This document shows positions 9,926 to 19,880 of a DNA stretch of 64,000 bases, piece after piece. Origin of the DNA: Oleispira sp963851095 (GTDB taxonomy: Bacteria > Pseudomonadota > Gammaproteobacteria > Pseudomonadales > Oceanobacteraceae); the NCBI GenBank assembly GCA_963851095.1, contig CAWKOX010000033.1, forward strand, positions 1 to 64,000, read 5' to 3'. Numbering within the stretch: position 1 is the first letter of the stretch; each line of letters starts with the position of its first letter. Below the pieces are notes generated by a model. That model made no database searches, had not been told where the DNA came from, and saw only the letters and a program-made list of their open reading frames with translations. Made by a program: the position numbers and the translations under genes.

Positions 9926-11416
9926 TCATTCTAAGACGGATTTTTTTGAAAGAAATCCGTCGCCATAAATAACATCACGTCCGCTCTCTCCCAAATCTAC
10001 CGTCATTCCACCCAAGCTTGTGAGGCTCTGTTCTAAGTCTTTTGTTTGCATCAGAATCGCCATGGCAGCGCTTATAATGGGTGCTGCCATCGACGTACCA
10101 CTTTCAATCCCTTCTTTATTTCCAGCTCTTAATGTTGCCACGTTGACGCCTTCAGCAACAAAATCAATATGCTTACCACGATTGGCCCAGCGGTAGATGC
10201 GTTGATTTTTATCAACCGCACTCACCGCAATAACAGACGTATAAGCAGCAGGAAAAAGCGGACGAGATGCGGGGCCAGCATTACCAGCCGCAGCAACTAC
10301 CGCAACCCCTTTTTCACGCACACGCTGTAAGGCTTGCTCTAATAATGCATTAGGCGGCCCTGCTAAGCTCATGTTAATGACTTTGATATTGTTCTCTAAC
10401 ATCCACTCCAATGCTTGTAGTAACGCTAATGTAGGCGCTGACTGAGAATACGCATCTTTTTGGTAAAATACAGACGCGGCATAAATGTTGGCATGGGTTA
10501 ATAATGGAGTGACTTTTTTTCCCTGACCAATGATTCGTCCTAATACCGCCGTAGCGTGAGCCTTTGGCTCAATAAGATTGTCATCCACAAAGCGTTTGGT
10601 AGTGATGCTAGCGTGATTAAAACCTGAGTGCTGGTGATCAATGGCGGTATCGATAATGCCGATTTTTAAGGGCTGATTTTTTAATGATTGATCTTTTAAT
10701 GGCTGCTCTTTTAATAGCTGGTCGAAATGCGCGGAAGCAGGCTGTTGGATATTCACTTCAGCTTGTGAATTAGTGCTGTCTGTTTTATCGTCAGAACCTT
10801 GAATGGCATACACATGATGACGTTCTATGACTTCTGCACCCACGGGGGCTAACAGTGCCGTCAGCGCTTTTAAAGTATCATACTGCTTTGCTACATGAAT
10901 ACGCACAGTTAGCATTTGAAGTTCGGCTAGATGATTTTCTTCGATTACCGTAATAGGTAAAGATTTTAACTGCATGACTTGTTGAGCCGACAATAATAAA
11001 AGCCACTCTTGTTGCAGCGCTTGCCAGCCAAATTGAACATTCACTTCGGTTAAAACCACTTTTTGGTTTTTGCCTATAATGGTTAATTCTTTAACATCGT
11101 TTATTAAAGTATTGGCGTCGGGAATATCTTCAATCAGAGCATCGTCACCGGTTTCTAAAATGGCTTTAGCCGTATTAGCCGGATCAATCTGAGACGATGG
11201 TAGTTTAGGTACTTCTGGTTGTGATACTTCTGGTTGCGGTAATTCGATCGGCAAGCTAAACAGGTCGAGCTGGTCCATCGAAATAATATCTTGGCCCAAT
11301 AATTGTGCGTGGCTCGAAAAGCTCGCAACCATGAAACCCAAGCCTAAAGTAAAGGTACGGATATACGAGAAGCTCGAGGTTAGGGTGCAGGTTAGGGTGC
11401 AGCGGCGGTTCTTCAT
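9926..11416 (-). CDS. S8 family serine peptidase (subtilase), exported
   Basis: This 496-residue protein has an N-terminal signal region ending near SFSSHAQ and a propeptide-like segment up to about residue 245. The subtilisin domain follows, with Asp in IGIIDTAID, His in HATAVLG, the Asn-containing AAAGNAGP oxyanion region and Ser in SGTSMAAP. The gene is divergent from the ECF sigma operon, so a shared stress-response role is plausible. A repetitive stretch (LKEQPLKDQSLKNQPLK) links the propeptide to the catalytic domain. Confidence 0.92.
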   Translation of the reverse strand: MKNRRCTLTCTLTSSFSYIRTFTLGLGFMVASFSSHAQLLGQDIISMDQLDLFSLPIELPQPEVSQPEVPKLPSSQIDPANTAKAILETGDDALIEDIPDANTLINDVKELTIIGKNQKVVLTEVNVQFGWQALQQEWLLLLSAQQVMQLKSLPITVIEENHLAELQMLTVRIHVAKQYDTLKALTALLAPVGAEVIERHHVYAIQGSDDKTDSTNSQAEVNIQQPASAHFDQLLKEQPLKDQSLKNQPLKIGIIDTAIDHQHSGFNHASITTKRFVDDNLIEPKAHATAVLGRIIGQGKKVTPLLTHANIYAASVFYQKDAYSQSAPTLALLQALEWMLENNIKVINMSLAGPPNALLEQALQRVREKGVAVVAAAGNAGPASRPLFPAAYTSVIAVSAVDKNQRIYRWANRGKHIDFVAEGVNVATLRAGNKEGIESGTSMAAPIISAAMAILMQTKDLEQSLTSLGGMTVDLGESGRDVIYGDGFLSKKSVLE

Positions 11417-11496
11417 GGGTTATCTCCAAACACTAGGTTGTGTTATAGAGACGTTTGACGGGATAATCAATTCCTTATTTTTTTAAAACTATTTGT

Positions 11497-11523
11497 GGAA
11501 TAAATAATCCCCTTGGCCGTTAA
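11497..11523 (+). promoter_or_regulatory. ECF-type promoter of the sigma factor operon
   Basis: GGAATAAA-N13-CGTTAA, 31 bases before the TTG start at 11555. It matches the motif at 7946-7972 in both elements and spacing, suggesting autoregulation. Confidence 0.65.
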
Positions 11524-11554
11524 CGGCATAAGAGCACATAACGAGGATAATAAA

Positions 11555-12049
11555 TTGCACGCAGAACTACTTGAACTATTACCCGGATTACGACGGTACG
11601 CATACTCACTTTGCGGAACAGCCGACGATGCCGACGACTTATGCCAAAGTGCGGTTGAGCGGATATTAGAAAAAGGCGTACCAGAAGATGTGGTACTGGC
11701 TAAGTGGGCCTTTCGGGTTTGTCGTAATTTATGGATCGACCAATATCGTGCGACTCGTACACGTGAATTGGCGGTAGAAAATCCTTTGCTGCAAGACATT
11801 AACATTAGTGACGATAGCCGCCGCACAGAAAACGAAATTCAACTGCAACAAGTCAATTTAGCCATGCAGGAATTAAACGAAGAGCAGCGCTCAGCCTTAT
11901 CTCTTGTGACCTTACAGTCTATGTCGTACAAAGACGCCGCTGACGTGCTTGAAGTCCCTGTAGGAACAGTGATGAGTCGAATCTCACGAGCACGGGCAAA
12001 CTTAATGAAATATTTGAATACGCAATCTACCTTTGCGCAAGGACATTAA
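11555..12049 (+). CDS. ECF-family RNA polymerase sigma factor
   Basis: Region 2 is visible in LPGLRRYAYSLCGTADDADDLCQ and WAFRVCRNLWIDQYR (parts). Region 4 contains SYKDAADVLEVPVGTVMSR as its helix-turn-helix. TTG at 11555 (LHAELLELL) is preferred because a CGAGG ribosome-binding site lies 8 bases upstream; that gives 164 residues. An in-frame TTG at 11513 would overlap the promoter motif. The anti-sigma gene starts one base after the stop. The opposite-strand neighbour is the subtilase. Confidence 0.92.
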   Translation: MHAELLELLPGLRRYAYSLCGTADDADDLCQSAVERILEKGVPEDVVLAKWAFRVCRNLWIDQYRATRTRELAVENPLLQDINISDDSRRTENEIQLQQVNLAMQELNEEQRSALSLVTLQSMSYKDAADVLEVPVGTVMSRISRARANLMKYLNTQSTFAQGH

Positions 12050-12050
12050 T

Positions 12051-12776
12051 ATGACAATTTCTGATGAAAAATTAAATGCCTTCATCGACGGTGAATTATC
12101 AGCGCTGGAAATGAGTATTGTCCGCGATGCGATTGCCAAAGACGATCACATTGCAGACCGTGCAGAGGCGCTAGCCGCATTGAATAGCCAGATCACGGCG
12201 AGCCTAAGCGCTATTGATGCAATCCCACTTTCCGCAGGATTAAGTCAGGTAAAAAGCCAGCTAGAAACCGGTGCTCACACAGAAGCAGCCGACAATGTTG
12301 TTAGCTTTCCCTGGTGGCGACAAGCGCAGGCCGCCATGACGATGCCAACCGCCATTGCCGCCAGTATTGCTGCAATATTCGGCTTCTTTTTGAACTCTGA
12401 AACTCATACTGGGGCAGGTGCAATGTCCGATTGGTCGGCAATCAGTCAAGCGCTTAGCAATCAGACCAGTGGTGAAATGGTGACGACGAATAACGGTTCC
12501 AGTTTTGAAGCTCGGTTAACCTTTTTGAATCAAGAAGGTGAGTATTGCCGTCAGTTTTATATTAAAACGAATAACGCACCGGCGTTGCAGAGTATTGCTT
12601 GTCGTACAGAAAATGACTGGCAATTACGAGCCGCCATGCCAACGGTCGAGCAAGACGGTTATCAAACCGCATCGAATGATCGCGCCTTAGATGACGTAAT
12701 TGATGCTATGATTAAAGGCGATATCGTTAGCCTTGAACAAGAAAATAAAGCAATCGAGCGCCGCTGGAAACAGTAG
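12051..12776 (+). CDS. Membrane anti-sigma factor
   Basis: This 241-residue protein starts with MTISDEKLNAFIDGELSA, the N-terminal anti-sigma pattern that binds the sigma factor. A single membrane segment lies around residues 100-120 (PTAIAASIAAIFGFFL), and a periplasmic domain containing two cysteines follows. No HxxxCxxC zinc motif is seen, so it is not a canonical ZAS-type protein. It is co-transcribed with the sigma gene, with one base between them. Confidence 0.85.
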   Translation: MTISDEKLNAFIDGELSALEMSIVRDAIAKDDHIADRAEALAALNSQITASLSAIDAIPLSAGLSQVKSQLETGAHTEAADNVVSFPWWRQAQAAMTMPTAIAASIAAIFGFFLNSETHTGAGAMSDWSAISQALSNQTSGEMVTTNNGSSFEARLTFLNQEGEYCRQFYIKTNNAPALQSIACRTENDWQLRAAMPTVEQDGYQTASNDRALDDVIDAMIKGDIVSLEQENKAIERRWKQ

Positions 12777-12803
12777 CGATTCTATTAAAATAAGGTAGAA
12801 GAC

Positions 12804-13376
12804 ATGACACGTAATTTATTGCTGTTGGTGGGTATTTTATTATTACAAGCCTGCGCCACAACATCACCTTATCAACCGGTTAATAGCCGCGGTTTTGGTT
12901 ACAGCGAAACGCCGCTGAATGATCTTCAGTATCGCATCGACTTTAAAGGCTGGGACATGAATCAGGGGAAAGCCGTTAATTATGCCATGTTACGCGCCGC
13001 TGAATTTACGTTAGAAAAAGGCTATGACTGGTTTGAAGTGATCGACCGAAAAAGTGATTCAACAAAATCACGAATGTCTTCAGGTGCAGGGTTCAGCATT
13101 GCGCATCACCGAACAATCGAACAAAACTGCGGAATTACTGGCTGCCGTTCTCGTATGAGTGATCCCCATAGTGGCATTGGAATGGGCTTTGATCTGGGCG
13201 GAAAAGATCTCAGTGAAGCAGAAGTATTATTAGAAATAAAAATGGGAAAGGGTGTAAAGCCCGATCTGAATCGCGTCTATTCAGCCGCTGAACTGGTTAA
13301 CAATATGCGCTCGGTATTAGAGCTAGAGACGACGGATAAATCCAGAACACAGCCAGACGTCTCTGAGATAAAATAG
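12804..13376 (+). CDS. Lipoprotein of the CC0125/CC1285 type
   Basis: This 190-residue protein has a lipobox LLLQAC with Cys17. The mature part carries GFGYSETPL, followed by FKGWDMNQGKAVNYAMLRAAE and GYDWFEV (parts), the pattern of CC0125/CC1285 lipoproteins of unknown function. It is the third gene of the sigma/anti-sigma operon, 27 bases behind it. A membrane stress role is inferred from context only. Confidence 0.78.
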   Translation: MTRNLLLLVGILLLQACATTSPYQPVNSRGFGYSETPLNDLQYRIDFKGWDMNQGKAVNYAMLRAAEFTLEKGYDWFEVIDRKSDSTKSRMSSGAGFSIAHHRTIEQNCGITGCRSRMSDPHSGIGMGFDLGGKDLSEAEVLLEIKMGKGVKPDLNRVYSAAELVNNMRSVLELETTDKSRTQPDVSEIK

Positions 13377-13385
13377 GACTTAATA

Positions 13386-14255
13386 ATGCAGTGGGAAGGC
13401 ATCAGCGAATTTGTATACGTTGCTGAAAATGAGAGTTTTACCCTAGCCTCAAAGAAAATGGGGATTTCTACTGCGCAGGTGAGTCGCCAAGTTAGCGCGC
13501 TTGAAAAACGGTTGAATATAAAACTCTTTTATCGCACAACCCGTAAAGTCTCATTAACAGAAGAGGGGCGTATTTTTTACCAACACTGTCGTGGAGTATT
13601 AGACGGTTTAAATGCTGCTGAACTGGCTGTGACAAATCTTCAATCGAAGCCCCAAGGACGAGTGAAACTGACAGCCCCCGTGACGTATGGAGAGCAACAA
13701 ATACTGCCATTAGTGAATGATTTTGCTGTGCAATATAGCGAACTAGAAGTAACGGCAAATCTTAGTAACCAGCAAGTAGACTTAGTGGAAGAAGGCTACG
13801 ACTTAGCAATACGTCTAGGAAAACTAGCAGACTCAACCTTGATGGCTAAAAAGCTAGGCACTCGAACCAACTATGTTTGTGCGGCTCCCTCGTATTTAGA
13901 AAAACAGGGTATACCGCATTCACTGTCTGAACTGAATAAACATAACTGTCTTCAAGGCTCGTTAGATTATTGGCATTTTGTTGATGATGGCAAAGAACGT
14001 AATATTCGTATTCGTGGAAGGCTGAGTTATAACAGTGGCTACAGCCTGGCAGATGCTGCTTTAAAAGGTCTGGGGATTGTTCAGTTGCCCGATTATTATG
14101 TGCAGCAATATATCGAAAGTGGGGAGCTCATCACCATTTTAGATAATTATAGAGAGCCTGATGAAGGTATATGGGCTGTTTATCCTCAGAATCGCCATTT
14201 ATCCCCTAAAATCCGCCTGCTGGTGGATTATTTAGTAAAGCACTTAGCTAGCTGA
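13386..14255 (+). CDS. LysR-family transcriptional regulator
   Basis: This 289-residue protein has an N-terminal winged helix (FTLASKKMGISTAQVSRQVS) and a C-terminal effector domain (PQGRVKLTAPVTYGEQ, then the periplasmic-binding fold). It begins 9 bases after the lipoprotein stop, so it may be transcribed from the ECF operon or from its own promoter. The neighbouring gene on the other side is a convergent TSUP permease. Target genes and effector are unknown. Confidence 0.9.
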   Translation: MQWEGISEFVYVAENESFTLASKKMGISTAQVSRQVSALEKRLNIKLFYRTTRKVSLTEEGRIFYQHCRGVLDGLNAAELAVTNLQSKPQGRVKLTAPVTYGEQQILPLVNDFAVQYSELEVTANLSNQQVDLVEEGYDLAIRLGKLADSTLMAKKLGTRTNYVCAAPSYLEKQGIPHSLSELNKHNCLQGSLDYWHFVDDGKERNIRIRGRLSYNSGYSLADAALKGLGIVQLPDYYVQQYIESGELITILDNYREPDEGIWAVYPQNRHLSPKIRLLVDYLVKHLAS

Positions 14256-14288
14256 CCATGGATGATAGTCGTCAGCTAATCATTGTCT

Positions 14289-15026
14289 TCAAATAACAAT
14301 CTTTAGAAGTAGCAGCACTCCTGTAATACCTAAAAGAACTCTACAGCTCAAAGCAAAAGTCGCTTCACTCAAATAAGCCTGAATCTTATGACCTAGAAAT
14401 ACACCCATGATGGCGATCGGCAGTAAGATTAAATCCAGTATTAAGAAGTCTTTATGCCAAGCGTTATTCAAGCTGTACGGAATCAGTTTAATCACATTCA
14501 TCATGGCAAAAAATACAGCAGCCTGAGCTAACCAAACTTTTTTACTGATGCCTTTTGATAAAAAATAAATACTGATCGGTGGGCCGCCTGCGTGCAGTAA
14601 TGTACTACTAATCCCAGACAGTGTTCCCCAGATATAAGCCGCGCCTGGTAGTTTACCTAACAGCGGCGTTAGCTGTTGCCAGCTGGCAAACAGAATACAA
14701 AAAATCGCTAAAATCCATTGCAAGGTCGTTGACGATAACGATCCCATGGCAGAACCTGCCAGAGTAATCCCGACCAGCGCCGCAAGCATGATGGATTTAA
14801 GTTCACGTAGATTAATCGACTGCCAATACAGGCGAACAGTTTTTGCATCCATCACTAACAACAGCGGCAGCATAATCGCCGCCGCATGTTGTACGGGCAT
14901 AACCAGGGAAAGTAATGGCACGGCCACTACTCCGGCACCGCCAGCAAAACCTGATTTGGATATGCCAGTCAGTAATACTCCAGTAATTGCGAGTAGCCAA
15001 AATAGTGGGCTATCAAAAGCGACCAT
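14289..15026 (-). CDS. TSUP (TauE/SafE) family permease
   Basis: This 245-residue protein has about eight hydrophobic segments. TSUP-type motifs are ISKSGFAGGAGVVAVPLLSL near the N-terminus and LLHAGGPPISIYFL in the middle. The family exports sulfite, sulfoacetate or related anions. It follows the pirin gene by 14 bases on the same strand, so it probably belongs to the pirin operon. The substrate cannot be assigned. Confidence 0.87.
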   Translation of the reverse strand: MVAFDSPLFWLLAITGVLLTGISKSGFAGGAGVVAVPLLSLVMPVQHAAAIMLPLLLVMDAKTVRLYWQSINLRELKSIMLAALVGITLAGSAMGSLSSTTLQWILAIFCILFASWQQLTPLLGKLPGAAYIWGTLSGISSTLLHAGGPPISIYFLSKGISKKVWLAQAAVFFAMMNVIKLIPYSLNNAWHKDFLILDLILLPIAIMGVFLGHKIQAYLSEATFALSCRVLLGITGVLLLLKIVI

Positions 15027-15040
15027 GAATCTTCTCCGTA

Positions 15041-15739
15041 TTAGCCGTTATTAACGGGTGGTAAATCAAACCAAAGCGCGGTTAAGTCTGTCATCGCACT
15101 CACGTTAAGCTGCTCTTCAACTGCACCTAACGCATCACCCGCGCTTAAGGCATTGTTATTCACATCGACTTTACCGCTAATCACGTGTAAGTAACCAGGG
15201 CGCTTTTGCGTATCCAGATCAATCTCTTCACCTGATTTAAGCTGCAATCGGTAAATGCTGGCATCTTGCTGCATCGACAATGAACCATCACGACCGTCTG
15301 ATGTTACCAGTGGCGTTAGTGGGCCATTTTGCACGACTTTTTTTTGCTCATAACTTGGTTTAATGCCCATTTTGTTAGGCTGAATCCAAATCTGCAAAAA
15401 GTGTAACTCATCGGTTTTAGAGTGGTTGAACTCAGAGTGTGTTACGCCAGTGCCTGCACTCATGCGCTGAATGTCGCCAGCAGGAACAATGTACTGCTTG
15501 CCCATGCTGTCTTTGTGCTCGATCGCACCTTCCAAAACATAAGAAATAATTTCCATGTCGCGGTGGCCGTGAGTATCAAAACCCGCACCGCCAATCACGG
15601 TATCATCGTTGATCACACGTAGAGCAGAAACACCCATGTGGTTAGCATCGTAATAATTACCAAACGAGAAAGAGTGCTTGCTGTTTAACCAGCCAAAGTT
15701 AGCGCGACCACGTTCGTCTGAATGTCTGAAATAGAACAT
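15041..15739 (-). CDS. Pirin family protein (YhhW/YhaK-like bicupin)
   Basis: This 232-residue protein is a short pirin. Metal-binding residues are in GFDTHGHRDMEIISYVLEG and HSEFNHS. YhhW-type members act as quercetin dioxygenases; YhaK responds to oxidants. No other catalytic signature is seen. The promoter region contains TTCTA-N5-TAGAA at 15857-15871. The same box occurs upstream of the second pirin and, with one mismatch, upstream of azoR, so all three are probably co-regulated. Confidence 0.9.
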   Translation of the reverse strand: MFYFRHSDERGRANFGWLNSKHSFSFGNYYDANHMGVSALRVINDDTVIGGAGFDTHGHRDMEIISYVLEGAIEHKDSMGKQYIVPAGDIQRMSAGTGVTHSEFNHSKTDELHFLQIWIQPNKMGIKPSYEQKKVVQNGPLTPLVTSDGRDGSLSMQQDASIYRLQLKSGEEIDLDTQKRPGYLHVISGKVDVNNNALSAGDALGAVEEQLNVSAMTDLTALWFDLPPVNNG

Positions 15740-15856
15740 AATAAATCCCTCATCGGTTATGCGGCTTGTTTATACGGCTTATTGTTAAAGCCTGTTTATA
15801 ACGCCATAGTAGCCAGCATAGAACTGAATAAAAATCTCATAGTTTGGTGCATCTTG

Positions 15857-15871
15857 TTCTAAATTTTAGAA
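15857..15871. promoter_or_regulatory. TTCTA-N5-TAGAA box upstream of the short pirin gene
   Basis: TTCTA-AATTT-TAGAA lies 118 bases upstream of the start at 15739. The arms are perfectly inverted, as expected for a LysR-type regulator site. Confidence 0.6.
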
Positions 15872-15890
15872 TGATGAAAAGCTGAGTAGC

Positions 15891-15935
15891 AGAGCTCTAT
15901 TTATAAGAGCTCTATCTACAAGAGCTCTACATATC
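15891..15935. repeat. Three 15-bp tandem repeats over the 3' end of the LysR gene
   Basis: AGAGCTCTA occurs at 15891, 15906 and 15921 with an exact 15-base period, and the rest of each unit varies. The array spans the LysR stop codon and carries three GAGCTC sites. Confidence 0.8.
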
Positions 15936-16826
15936 AGAAGTCGTCATATCCAGCGTTAACAAACGCAATTCACCCATAAACTCACGCGCAGCTGGGCCAA
16001 TGCGATCTTTATCGAGATAGTTAAGGTAAAAACTGACACTGCGACTGCCGCCTGCATCAAGGTTGAGACGCTTAATTTTGCCACTGTCTAGAGATTCAGT
16101 AATCTCAGAGGCGGGTAGCCAAGCGAACCCTAAGTTCTGTTCGATCAACTCAATCGACGCACGCACATGGCTTACGCTCCAACGCTGCTCGGCACCCAGC
16201 CAACCAGCATCGGCTTTTTTCTGTGTGGCAGAATCGCGCACAATAATTTGGCGATAGGATTTGAGACTTTCTTTACTGAGAATTTGATCGAGTTGGTGAA
16301 GGGCATGGTCTTTGTGGGCAACGGCCAAAAACTCAATTAAGCATAACTCTTCGTTTAAGCCTTTGGGCATAGGTATTGGCGATAAACCAATATCGGCTTT
16401 GCCTTCGGTAATGAGTTCGTTGGTGCCGGATAATACCGTATCAATAATATCGATATTCACTTGCGGGAACATCGCCGAGACTTTTTCTAATGCCTGAAAA
16501 ATAATGCATTGCGGAAACGCACCATCAACCGCAATTCTAAGTTCTGTTTCAACCCCTAAACTTAATGAATCAGCAACCGCTTCAATGCGTCCAACTTCAT
16601 CCAGCAGATAATCGGCGCGACGCAACAACACCTTGCCGATTTCTGTAATAGAGGTTTTTCGCCCTTCAACCGCCAGCAATTTAACACCCAAAGAATCTTC
16701 CAATTTATTCACCGCATGATGAATACTGGATGTGCTTTTATGGATAATACTTGCTGCCTGATTAAAGCCGCCTTCATCGACGACGGCTTTAAACATGCGC
16801 CACTGTTCTAATGTGGTTTTTTGCAA
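15927..16826 (-). CDS. LysR-family regulator of the pirin/azoR genes
   Basis: This 299-residue protein has an N-terminal helix-turn-helix (GGFNQAASIIHKSTSSIHHA) and a substrate-binding domain. It lies between two pirin genes on the same strand. Inverted TTCTA/TAGAA boxes at three nearby promoters (15857, 17851, 19881) fit the LysR site type, so this protein is the best candidate regulator of both pirins, azoR and perhaps the Kef gene. The inducer is probably an electrophile or quinone, by analogy only. Confidence 0.88.
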   Translation of the reverse strand: MQKTTLEQWRMFKAVVDEGGFNQAASIIHKSTSSIHHAVNKLEDSLGVKLLAVEGRKTSITEIGKVLLRRADYLLDEVGRIEAVADSLSLGVETELRIAVDGAFPQCIIFQALEKVSAMFPQVNIDIIDTVLSGTNELITEGKADIGLSPIPMPKGLNEELCLIEFLAVAHKDHALHQLDQILSKESLKSYRQIIVRDSATQKKADAGWLGAEQRWSVSHVRASIELIEQNLGFAWLPASEITESLDSGKIKRLNLDAGGSRSVSFYLNYLDKDRIGPAAREFMGELRLLTLDMTTSDM

Positions 16827-16877
16827 ATGGGTTTCATCCTGTTATATGAGTTAATACACTCATATCAGTGTATTAAA

Positions 16878-17729
16878 TTATGGCAGCGGTGTGAATTCAT
16901 TATCATCACCTGGGATCTTTGGAAAACGCTGCTCACGCCAGTCGTCTTTTGCTTCTTCGATGCGTTCACGATCAAAGCTAACAAAGTTCCATTCAATAAA
17001 CGGCACTTCTGGCCATTCTTCGCCCCCTAACATTAATAAACGACAATGGCTGGTGGAGTTAATGCACTGTTCATCTTCTAGAATAATTACATCGCCAGCT
17101 TCATAAGGCGTGCCTTCAATCGTCACAGAGCCATCTAATACATAAACCATGCACTCTTGGTCTGGATTAGGACGAGAGATTTCTTTTTCAGGTTTTGCCA
17201 AAATATCCAAGTAGAACATCGGCGAATAGGTTTTGATCGGCGAGGTTAAGCCTAATGCTTCACCGGCGATTAAACGAATCAAAACACCGTCGAACATATG
17301 ATGCGGTAAGCTGGCGCGTTTAATGTGGGTAAAGCTTGGGGCAACTTCAGCCATGTTTTTTGGCAGTGCCATCCAGCATTGCATGCCGTCTAGCTTGTGC
17401 TGGCCAGATTTCACTTCAATAGTCTCGCGCTCAGAATGCACAATGCCTTTACCGGCGGTCATCCAGTTCACATCCCCCGGCTGAATCTCAAGGTTGTTAC
17501 CCAAGCTATCGCGGTGCAACAAACTGCCTTCCATTAAATAGGTAATGGTGGATAAACCAATGTGTGGATGTGGACGAACATCAATGCCTTCGCCCGCAGT
17601 AAAATCGGCAGGCCCCATGTGATCAATAAATACGAAAGGGCCAATCATTCTTTTCGCCGCGTTGGGTAATATGCGGCGAACGGTAAAGCCATCAAGATCT
17701 TTTTCGCGGGTATTTAATAAGTAAGCCAT
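16878..17729 (-). CDS. Pirin family protein (full-length bicupin)
   Basis: This 283-residue pirin has iron-binding residues in DVRPHPHIGLSTITYL and GIVHSERE. ATG at 17729 (MAYLLNTREKDLDG) is preferred over the one two codons upstream because it matches the family N-terminus. Pirins act as quercetinases or redox-sensitive co-regulators. It is the first gene of the minus-strand group pirin, LysR, short pirin, TSUP, and is divergent from the Kef gene. A TTCTA-N5-TAGAA box lies 122 bases upstream. Confidence 0.9.
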   Translation of the reverse strand: MAYLLNTREKDLDGFTVRRILPNAAKRMIGPFVFIDHMGPADFTAGEGIDVRPHPHIGLSTITYLMEGSLLHRDSLGNNLEIQPGDVNWMTAGKGIVHSERETIEVKSGQHKLDGMQCWMALPKNMAEVAPSFTHIKRASLPHHMFDGVLIRLIAGEALGLTSPIKTYSPMFYLDILAKPEKEISRPNPDQECMVYVLDGSVTIEGTPYEAGDVIILEDEQCINSTSHCRLLMLGGEEWPEVPFIEWNFVSFDRERIEEAKDDWREQRFPKIPGDDNEFTPLP

Positions 17730-17850
17730 GATCAAATCCTAAGTGTTGAGTTGTCTGAAATGGGCCAAAAATACAACAGTATTGTAATAATAGCCGCTAT
17801 TGTTAAACATATTTATCCAACAGGTTGGATGACTTCACTAGATTAGTAAA

Positions 17851-17865
17851 TTCTATAAATTAGAA
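17851..17865. promoter_or_regulatory. TTCTA-N5-TAGAA box between the pirin and Kef genes
   Basis: TTCTA-TAAAT-TAGAA sits in the divergent intergenic region, 122 bases from the pirin start and 132 bases before the Kef start. It could serve both genes. Confidence 0.6.
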
Positions 17866-17997
17866 TGTAAATCACGAATATTTGAAATGTTGCTCGTAGA
17901 GCATGTCCTATATAATTCTTGACCAAATGCTTATTCAAACCTCAACTAGACTATTAATCGAATAGTTTTTTATTCAAATAACAAAACGGAAAACTCC

Positions 17998-19864
17998 ATG
18001 ACAAGCTTATTGGTTCAGGCTTTTATTTATCTCTGTGCTGCTGTGATTATGGTGCCACTGGCTAAGCGATTTGGTTTAGGTTCGGTGCTGGGGTATCTCA
18101 TTGCGGGGGTGATTATTGGGCCAGTGACAGGACTTGTCGGTCAGGAAGCCTCTACCATTCAACACTTTGCCGAGTTCGGTGTGGTGATGATGTTGTTCTT
18201 AGTGGGATTAGAACTTGAAGCCTCGGCGTTATGGAAAATGCGTCATCGGTTATTAGGCTTAGGCGGCTTGCAGTTGCTGCTAACAACCGTGGCGATCTCT
18301 GGCATTGCGCTATTGCTCGGTCAAAGCTGGACAGTTTCCTTGGCTATTGGTCTTGATCTTTTCTTTGTCTTCTACCGCGATTGTTTTGCAAACCTTTAAC
18401 GAAAAAGGGCTGACCAAAACCGACGGTGGTAGCAGTGCGTTCTCGGTTTTGTTATTTCAAGATATTGCCGTTATTCCCATGTTGGCGTTATTGCCTTTAT
18501 TAGCCTTACCTGAGTTACAAGCGGCTGCGGCGAACTTGGTAAATACCGCTGCGCAGCATGAAGAATTAAGCTTGGTAGCAGATTTACCCGCGTGGGCTGC
18601 AGCCATTGTGGTATTGGCAACGGTTGTTGGGCTGGTGGCGAGTGGCCATTATTTTAGTGGCCCTTTATTTCGTTTTGTCGCAAAGGCTGAGCTGCCTGAA
18701 GTCTTTACCGCGACGGCCTTAATGCTGGTAGTCGGTATTGCTGCGTTAATGAACTTGGTCGGGCTTTCCCCAGCGTTAGGCACCTTTTTGGCCGGTGTTG
18801 TATTAGCCAGTAGTGAATTTCGCCATCAGTTAGAAGCCGATATCGAACCCTTTAAAGGCTTATTACTAGGCCTGTTTTTTATCACCGTTGGCGCGGCCAT
18901 TAACTTTGAAATTCTGAATAATAACTTAGCGATCATTATTGCATTAACGTTGGGACTCATGCTGTTAAAAGCTTTGGTCTTATTGGTATTGGCCATGGTG
19001 TTTAAAATACGTGGTAGTGATCGCTGGTTGTTTTTCTTAAGTCTTGCTCAGGCCGGAGAGTTTGGTTTGGTCCTATTAAGTTATGCCATTACTCAACACA
19101 TCTTGCCAGAGCAACTAGCGCAAACATTATCCATCGTCGTCGCGCTTTCGATGTTCTTAACCCCAGTGCTATTTATTATTTTTGACAAGGTAATTTTGCC
19201 GCGCTTCAAGCAACAAGGGAGTAATCGAGAAGCCGATACCATTGATGAAAAAGGCAAGGTTATTATTGCGGGTATCGGTCGATTCGGCCAAGTGGTTAAC
19301 CGTCTACTGATTGCCAACAACATTCCAACGATCGTCCTGGATTATAAAATTAGTCAAATCGACCGTATGCGAAAAGTTAATGTAAAAAGTTTTTATGGCG
19401 ATGCCTCTCGCCCAGATTTGTTGCATACCGCAGGTATCGAAGATGCAAGCTTGGTAGTCGTGGCGATTGATGACGGTGCCCGAGCCATACAAATGGTAGA
19501 GCATATAAAACTGGCGCACCCGCATGTGCAAGTATTAGCAAGGGGTTATGATCGTGGCCACGTATTTGAGCTCAAGGAAGCCGGTGCTGATTATGTGATC
19601 AGTGAAATGTATAACTCGGCTTTGACTATGGGCAAAGAGGCTCTTATTCGCATGGGAATCGATCCCGTAAGAGCGAATAAACTGAAAGAAAAATATCAGG
19701 CTATCGAAGAAAAACATTTTGAGACGCTCTTTCATAGCTGGCGTAATGAAGGAGAGAGCTTTGGTTTTGATGAGCACTTCTTGAAGCTATTCATGAAAAT
19801 TGAAGCCGAGCTAATTAAAACCATGCAGCGTGACTGTGACGAGAAGTCTAAAGAGATCGAGTAG
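17998..19864 (+). CDS. kefB: Kef-type K+/H+ antiporter, CPA2 family (frameshifted)
   Basis: The N-terminal membrane domain has about 12 segments. It carries GYLIAGVIIGP and, after the shift, LSLSSTAIVLQTFNEKG and FSVLLFQDIAVIPML. A C-terminal TrkA-N/KTN nucleotide-binding domain begins near VIIAGIGRFGQVV. One extra base at about 18351-18353 breaks the frame (expected AIGLIFSLSST). The joined protein is about 621 residues, normal for KefB/C. Kef systems acidify the cytoplasm during electrophile stress under glutathione control. The azoreductase gene directly downstream resembles the flavodoxin-fold KefF/KefG partners. KefB and KefC cannot be told apart here. Confidence 0.86.
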
Positions 19865-19880
19865 CCTGTATTTGAATAGG

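Noticed and set aside
15891..15935. Iteron-like or phase-variable repeat
   Set aside because: Only three imperfect 15-bp units at the end of a gene; length changes would scarcely affect the LysR product.
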